A DNA stretch of 16,583 nucleotides from DASYUM01 sp036001225 (GTDB taxonomy: Bacteria > Methylomirabilota > Methylomirabilia > Rokubacteriales > DASRDR01), in NCBI GenBank assembly GCA_036001225.1, contig DASYUM010000033.1:1-16583 (forward strand), written 5' to 3'. The translations under genes and the position numbers were made by a program. Shown here piece by piece: positions 14,902 through 16,583 of the stretch. The notes beneath the pieces were generated by a model. The model was not told where the DNA came from and made no database searches. It saw only the letters and a list, made by a program, of their open reading frames with translations. Positions within the stretch are counted from its first letter, which is position 1. The number at the start of each line of letters is the position of its first letter.

Positions 14902-16173
14902 ATGAACGCCCGACCGCGGGGCGGCCACGCGCTGGGAGCTGCGCTCGCCCTGGTGGTCATCGCGGTCGCCCTCCAGCCGGGCGAGGCCGCGCCGGGTGGC
15001 CGACCCACCGGCGAGCGCCGCCGGCTCGAGTCCGGCCCCCAACGCCGGCCCGGGCTGACTGCCATCGCGCGGCCGGCCGCGCGGCCGGCACCGTGGCGGC
15101 GGACCCTCGCCCCCGAGTCGCCCGAGCCGCGGCGTGGGCGAACGCCCGCGGGCTTCCTCATCTACCTGATCGACGGCGGCGACCCGATCGTCGTCACCCG
15201 CTACGTCGAGGAGAATGGACAGGTCCTCTTCGAGAAGTACGGCGGGTGGGTGCGGATCCCGACCTACGAGATCCTGAAGATCGTGCCGGACGTGCCCGAC
15301 CCCGCCGCCCGCACGGTGAACCTCCCGCCGCCGGTCGCCGCCGACACCGGCGGGGCGCCGCTCCGGCTGGAATCGGACTTCTACGTGACCATGCGGGGCG
15401 GGAGCAACCTGCGGGTGGCCGGGTTCACGCCGGAAGGGGACCGTGTGCGAGTGTCGGTTTCCAACGGCACGTTCACCGTCCCCCGCTCGGAGATCGTCAG
15501 CGTGGTTCGGGTGCCGCCGGGCGGCGACGCTCCGGAGGCCTGGCTGTCGGTCCTGGCTACCGACGCCGAGGAAGGGCCCGCCGGGTCGGCCGGCCTCGTC
15601 CCGGCGGCGCCCGATCCCCGCCTCCCCTATCCGAGCTCCGACCGCCCCCACCTCCTCCGGCTGGCCAGCGGCCAGCTCATGCGGGTGGAGGGCTTCTGGG
15701 TCGAGGACGGCGAGTTCCGCTTCCGCCGGCTGGGCGGCGTCGTCGGTGTCGCCCTCAACGAGGTGATGCGGCTCTTCCCCGAGGAGATCGCCCCCGTCCG
15801 CGGCCGCACGCCGGTCCGCTTCGTCCGTCGGGTGGCGCCGGACCTCCTCGAGGTCAGCGTGCGCAGCGGCTCCCATCGGGTGCGCCTGGTCGGGGTCGAG
15901 CCGGCCGGGGGCAGTTGGACGGAGGAGAGTCCGTGGCGGACGCTGGAGCGCGGCATGATCGTTCATCTGGAATTCGATCGCCAGCGCTACGACGCCGAGG
16001 GGAACTGGCTCGCCTACGTGTTCATGCCGAACGGGCGCATGCTCAACGCCGAGCTGGTCCGCCTCGGGCTCGCCCGGCCGACCGGCGACGGCCACAACGC
16101 CCGCTACCTCGACCTCTTCCACGAGATGGCCGGCGGCGAGGTGCCGAGCCCGGAGCCGATCGACCCCGACTGA
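14902..16173 (+). CDS. secreted protein with three beta-rich repeats and a degenerate nuclease-like (SNase) domain
   Basis: 423 residues. A signal peptide covers about 1-30 (core ALGAALALVVIAVAL, then GEAA), followed by a basic, proline-rich stretch (32-82). Three related units of about 47 residues follow, near 84-130, 159-204 and 249-294; each runs from a short strand through a Gly-containing turn to a closing pattern such as RIPTYEILKI, TVPRSEIVSV or GVALNEVMRL. The last part (about 303-411) resembles the staphylococcal nuclease fold: RVRLVGVEP (326-334), IVHLEFDRQRYDAEGNWLAY (353-372), then MLNAELVRLGLARP (380-393). Compared with staphylococcal nuclease, the Arg35 (Arg328) and Asp21 (Asp314) equivalents remain, Asp40 is Glu333, but Glu43 is Gly336 and Arg87 is Asn368, so nuclease activity is doubtful. 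The ATG at 14902 is preferred over in-frame codons upstream because the signal peptide begins there and the promoter lies at 14866-14895. Confidence 0.75.
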   Translation: MNARPRGGHALGAALALVVIAVALQPGEAAPGGRPTGERRRLESGPQRRPGLTAIARPAARPAPWRRTLAPESPEPRRGRTPAGFLIYLIDGGDPIVVTRYVEENGQVLFEKYGGWVRIPTYEILKIVPDVPDPAARTVNLPPPVAADTGGAPLRLESDFYVTMRGGSNLRVAGFTPEGDRVRVSVSNGTFTVPRSEIVSVVRVPPGGDAPEAWLSVLATDAEEGPAGSAGLVPAAPDPRLPYPSSDRPHLLRLASGQLMRVEGFWVEDGEFRFRRLGGVVGVALNEVMRLFPEEIAPVRGRTPVRFVRRVAPDLLEVSVRSGSHRVRLVGVEPAGGSWTEESPWRTLERGMIVHLEFDRQRYDAEGNWLAYVFMPNGRMLNAELVRLGLARPTGDGHNARYLDLFHEMAGGEVPSPEPIDPD

Positions 16174-16230
16174 AAGCCCGTGAAGGAATCGCCTCTTCCC
16201 TGTGAGCAGGGAGACACCCGGAGGGGGGGT

Positions 16231-16260
16231 CCGGGGGAGGAGCACGCCGCTCCCCCCCGG
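16231..16260. terminator. GC-rich hairpin after the nuclease-like gene, weak terminator candidate
   Basis: GGGGGAG (16233-16239) pairs with CTCCCCC (16250-16256) around a 10-base loop. It lies in the 100-bp gap before the next permease gene. No T-run follows, so it may only stabilise or process the mRNA. The gap shows nothing else. Confidence 0.3.
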
Positions 16261-16273
16261 CCCGACTGACCGC

Positions 16274-16583
16274 GTGGGCACCTACCTCCTCTACCTGGCG
16301 ATCACGACGCTGATCTACCTGATCCTGGGCGTCTCGCTGAACCTGATCATGGGCTACACGGGCATGTTCTCGGTCGCCCACGCGGCCTTCATGGCGCTGG
16401 GCGCCTACGCGACCGGGATCCTGACCGTCTTCTACGGGTGGAATTTCTTCCTGACGTTGCCGGTAGGCGCGATGGTGGCGGCCGGGGTGGGCGCGGTGGT
16501 CGCGTACCTCTCGCTGCGCCTGCGCGGGAACTACTACGTGATCGCCTCATTCGCGTTCCAGGTCATCGTGGTCACCGTGCTGC
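16274..16583 (+). CDS. branched-chain amino acid ABC transporter permease, LivM-type, 3' end outside window
   Basis: The first 103 codons of a second LIV permease. The protein begins GTYLLYLAITTLIYLILGVS, then SLNLIMGYTGMFSVAHAAFM and ALGAYATGI, the conserved first core of the LivM family, and reaches LRLRGNYYVIASFAFQ, the same site as LRLRGDYLAIVTLGF in the LivM encoded at 5465-6760. It lacks the extra N-terminal helices of that protein, so it is the shorter LivM form. The start is taken as GTG at 16274, but no good ribosome site precedes it; GTG at 16202 is in frame and would add a Pro/Gly-rich, unlikely extension. It probably opens another LIV operon to the right. Confidence 0.87.
   Translation, partial: MGTYLLYLAITTLIYLILGVSLNLIMGYTGMFSVAHAAFMALGAYATGILTVFYGWNFFLTLPVGAMVAAGVGAVVAYLSLRLRGNYYVIASFAFQVIVVTVL

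Noticed and set aside
14797..16281. A 494-codon open frame on the minus strand opposite the three-repeat protein
   Set aside because: It has no signal or domain and is rich in Arg, Pro and Gly, while the plus-strand frame has a signal peptide, internal repeats and a nuclease-like fold.

Overview
The window is very GC-rich DNA with dense, mostly minus-strand genes, many GTG/TTG starts and several branched-chain amino acid (LIV-type) ABC transporter components. No rRNA or other marker gene is present. High GC, repeated LIV systems, and an efp-accB-accC core would suit Candidatus Rokubacteria/Methylomirabilota, or another soil-type high-GC proteobacterial-grade lineage. That placement is an inference and was not tested.

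Left part (1-9056), amino acid uptake and breakdown. From right to left on the minus strand there is a complete LIV transporter: a substrate-binding protein (7872-9056), a strong hairpin that probably trims transcription (7826-7858), then livH, livM, livG and livF (7799-3960). Next comes a plus-strand CGNR zinc-finger regulator (3313-3981), which overlaps livF tail to tail by 22 bp. A second binding protein (1995-3188) is divergent from the regulator. It is followed by a leucine/valine-type amino acid dehydrogenase (808-1878) and a third, divergent binding protein that leaves the window on the left (1-591). The simplest reading is import of branched-chain amino acids coupled to oxidative deamination, with the CGNR protein as a candidate local regulator.

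Middle part (9182-14777), a housekeeping operon on the minus strand. A good sigma70-type promoter (14748-14777) precedes a TPR protein with a TTG start, then efp, accB, a membrane-anchored TPR/peptidase-MA-like protein with an N-terminal zinc ribbon, accC and thiE. The insertion of the protease-like gene between the two acetyl-CoA carboxylase subunit genes, preceded by three tandem hairpins (12738-12803), is the most unusual part of the layout.

Right part (14866-16583), plus strand. A promoter whose predicted start point falls on the ATG (probably a leaderless mRNA) drives a secreted protein with three related beta-rich repeats and a nuclease-like domain that has lost key catalytic residues. 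The window ends inside a second LivM-type permease gene, so another LIV operon probably begins there.

No tRNA, rRNA, CRISPR array, insertion sequence or prophage gene was seen. The best candidates for something undescribed are the three-repeat plus degenerate-nuclease protein and the accB/accC-embedded protease-like protein.
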